From assembly GCF_002483315.1 (NCBI RefSeq), contig NZ_DLHR01000020.1:73733-137732 (forward strand): a DNA stretch of 64,000 nucleotides. Reading direction: 5' to 3'. Shown piece after piece: positions 62,759 through 64,000 of the stretch. Position numbers and translations under genes: made by a program. The stretch's first letter is position 1. Each line of letters starts with the position of its first letter. This stretch comes from Flavobacterium sp. UBA7663. GTDB lineage: Bacteria > Bacteroidota > Bacteroidia > Flavobacteriales > Flavobacteriaceae. A model generated the notes under the pieces. The model was not told the origin of the DNA, did not search any database, and was given only the letters and a program-made list of their open reading frames with translations.

Positions 62759-62776
62759 AAACTTGAAACCTGAAAC
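62759..62776 (-). repeat. 18-bp dispersed repeat, copy 2
   Basis: The reverse complement of the 18-mer at 72-89, in the gap before the TauE/SafE gene. It forms part of a permuted string of CTTGAAACCTGAAACTTC-type words. Confidence 0.6.
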
Positions 62777-62799
62777 TTCAAACTTGAAATAATAATTTT

Positions 62800-63573
62800 A
62801 TGGAAATCATAATCATATCAATCGTAGCATTTTTAACCGCTATTCTGACTTTTTTCTCAGGTTTTGGATTGGGAACTTTATTAACTCCGGTTTTTATGCT
62901 CTTTTTTCCAGTTGATATTGCGATAGGTTTGTGTGGATTGGTTCATTTTGCTAATAATTTATTTAAGTTTTTCTTGGTTGGGAAACACGCTAGTAAAGAA
63001 GTTTTACTAAAATTTGGAATTCCTGCAATTATTGCCGCTTTTGTTGGTTCTTGGTTGTTGTTGCAAATTTCCGATTTAGAACCTTTGTTTAGTTACTCGC
63101 TTTTTGGAAAACAATTAGACGTTTTTCCAGTGAAATTTATCATTGCCATTTTATTAGTGATTTTCGCGCTTTTAGACTTGATTCCGTATTTAAGTAAATT
63201 AGAGTTTGGTAAAGATAAATTGCCTTTAGGTGGAATTTTAAGCGGTTTTTTCGGTGGACTTTCTGGACATCAAGGTGCTTTGCGAAGTGCGTTTTTGATT
63301 AAAGCTGGTTTATCCAAAGAAAGTTTTATCGCCACAGGAATTGTAGTCTCAATGTTTATTGATTTTACCCGATTGAGTGTTTATGCTTCGAAAATTACGA
63401 CTTATACTTTGTATGAGAATAAAGTATTGTTGATTTCGGCAACGCTTTGTGCTATTACTGGGGCATATTTGGGTAACCAACTTTTAAAGAAAGTTACCCT
63501 AAAATTTCTCCAAGTTTTTGTTGCTGTTTTGTTGATTTTAGTAGCAATTGCTTTAGGAATGGGAATTATTTAA
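62800..63573 (+). CDS. TauE/SafE-family membrane transporter
   Basis: The 257-residue protein has about eight membrane helices in two halves. The family motifs are SGFGLGTLLTPVFMLFFPVD near the start and GGILSGFFGGLSGHQGALRSAFLIKAGL in the second half. Members export sulfoacetate or sulfite, or carry related anions, across the inner membrane. The substrate is not deducible here. It ends 8 bases inside the convergent YbaB gene. Confidence 0.88.
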   Translation: MEIIIISIVAFLTAILTFFSGFGLGTLLTPVFMLFFPVDIAIGLCGLVHFANNLFKFFLVGKHASKEVLLKFGIPAIIAAFVGSWLLLQISDLEPLFSYSLFGKQLDVFPVKFIIAILLVIFALLDLIPYLSKLEFGKDKLPLGGILSGFFGGLSGHQGALRSAFLIKAGLSKESFIATGIVVSMFIDFTRLSVYASKITTYTLYENKVLLISATLCAITGAYLGNQLLKKVTLKFLQVFVAVLLILVAIALGMGII

Positions 63574-63889
63574 ACATATCCATTCCTGGAATATTTGGCA
63601 TGCCTTCTTTAGCAACTGCAGCTAACTCAGCTTCGTGAACATTTGTTGCCTTTTCAATGGCTTTGTTTAAAACGTTAACTAAATAATCTTCAAGCATTTC
63701 CTTGTTATTAAGTAAATCATCACTTACAGTAATATTTTTGATTTTTCGATTAGCGGTTAAGGTAACTTCTAGCAGGCCATCGCTACTTTTTTCATCAATT
63801 AAAACAAAATCTAAACGCTTCTTTGTTTCTTCTACTTTTTGTTGGGTTTCTTTAAGTTTCCCCATCATGCCCATAATATCTCCAAACAT
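63566..63889 (-). CDS. YbaB/EbfC-family nucleoid-associated protein
   Basis: The 107-residue protein matches the family: MFGDIMGMMGKLKETQQKVE (helix), the central beta part with GLLEVTLTANRKIKNITVSD and a C-terminal helix, LNKAIEKATNVHEAELAAVA. It is thought to bind DNA as a dimer. In many bacteria the gene is linked to dnaX-recR, which is not the case here. The last 8 bases overlap the convergent TauE/SafE gene. Confidence 0.9.
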   Translation of the reverse strand: MFGDIMGMMGKLKETQQKVEETKKRLDFVLIDEKSSDGLLEVTLTANRKIKNITVSDDLLNNKEMLEDYLVNVLNKAIEKATNVHEAELAAVAKEGMPNIPGMDMFK

Positions 63890-63953
63890 AATTTTTATTT
63901 TTTTATTCCGACAAAAATACTAAATTAGCAGTTAATAATTATTGTAAAACTTC

Positions 63954-64000
63954 ATGAAAAAAATCACTTATTTCCTTTTAGGTTGTGTTATTTTTGCTCC
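63954..64000 (+). CDS. Start of a gene, cut by the window end
   Basis: From the ATG at 63954 the frame reads MKKITYFLLGCVIFAP and runs off the window. The Lys-Lys then hydrophobic stretch looks like a signal peptide of an exported protein; the cysteine at residue 11 could be part of a lipobox. It is divergent from the YbaB gene. Nothing can be said about its function. Confidence 0.6.
   Translation, partial: MKKITYFLLGCVIFA

Overview
The window is a chromosomal segment of a low-GC member of the Bacteroidota, most probably Flavobacterium or a close relative in the Flavobacteriaceae. Evidence from the sequence: a protein with a type IX secretion (T9SS) sorting tail, a CAL67264-type mini membrane protein, Bacteroidota-style outer-membrane proteins with a carboxypeptidase-regulatory N-domain, a flavobacterial curli (csg) locus, and short intergenic palindromes of the kind scattered through flavobacterial genomes. 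Genes are dense. Only one gene-free stretch slightly exceeds 300 bases (32326-32636). I saw no rRNA, tRNA, CRISPR array, insertion sequence or prophage.

Layout. 1-6.5 kb: a KdsC-like phosphatase overlapping a DUF2520 dehydrogenase, a secreted leucine-rich-repeat T9SS protein, and pheT. 6.6-9.7 kb: an aldehyde detoxification unit (ExaC-type aldehyde dehydrogenase, DUF779 protein, AraC-type regulator), with a 10-bp direct repeat at 21-bp spacing just upstream that looks like the regulator's operator. 9.7-12.6 kb: a lipoprotein aminopeptidase, a DUF4238-like gene broken by an early in-frame TGA, and a bestrophin channel. 12.7-18.3 kb: a tripartite RND efflux operon. 18.5-26.5 kb: recG, an M1 peptidase, a small membrane protein, a UvrD/PcrA helicase and a TsaC/Sua5 enzyme.

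26.7-32.3 kb is the most distinctive block: a six-gene curli (functional amyloid, type VIII secretion) operon on the minus strand, csgA-csgB-csgE-csgF-csgG-lipoprotein. It departs from the enterobacterial system in several ways. CsgA has about 23 eleven-residue strand repeats in a basic/hydrophobic block and an acidic block. CsgE carries an N-terminal domain resembling CsgH, an amyloid-assembly inhibitor. CsgG has a C-terminal beta-barrel-like extension and lacks the eyelet tyrosine. A hairpin terminator separates csgA from the rest, and a three-domain lipoprotein closes the operon.

32.6-41.2 kb: an OmpA-type lipoprotein, a glycosyltransferase, a lipoprotein and an HsdR-N nuclease-fold protein, then divergent holA, a CAL67264 protein, ettA (ABC-F) and a TPR hybrid histidine kinase. 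41.2-47.7 kb: a DEAD-box helicase, histidine catabolism genes hutG and hutI, crcB/fluC, a CorA-type transporter with GQN in place of the signature GMN, and a 56-residue membrane protein. 47.7-57.2 kb: an outer-membrane beta-barrel receptor, ArsC-like protein, CPBP protease, MenE-like ligase, DoxX, a second M1 peptidase, a long RluA-type pseudouridine synthase and a ParE/RelE-type toxin-antitoxin pair. 57.2-64 kb: acyl-CoA carboxylase beta subunit, YiaA-like protein, lpxD, prfB with the classical programmed +1 frameshift, threonine aldolase, a TauE/SafE transporter, a YbaB/EbfC protein and the first codons of another gene.

Functions were assigned by reading the translations against remembered families. 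No database search was possible.
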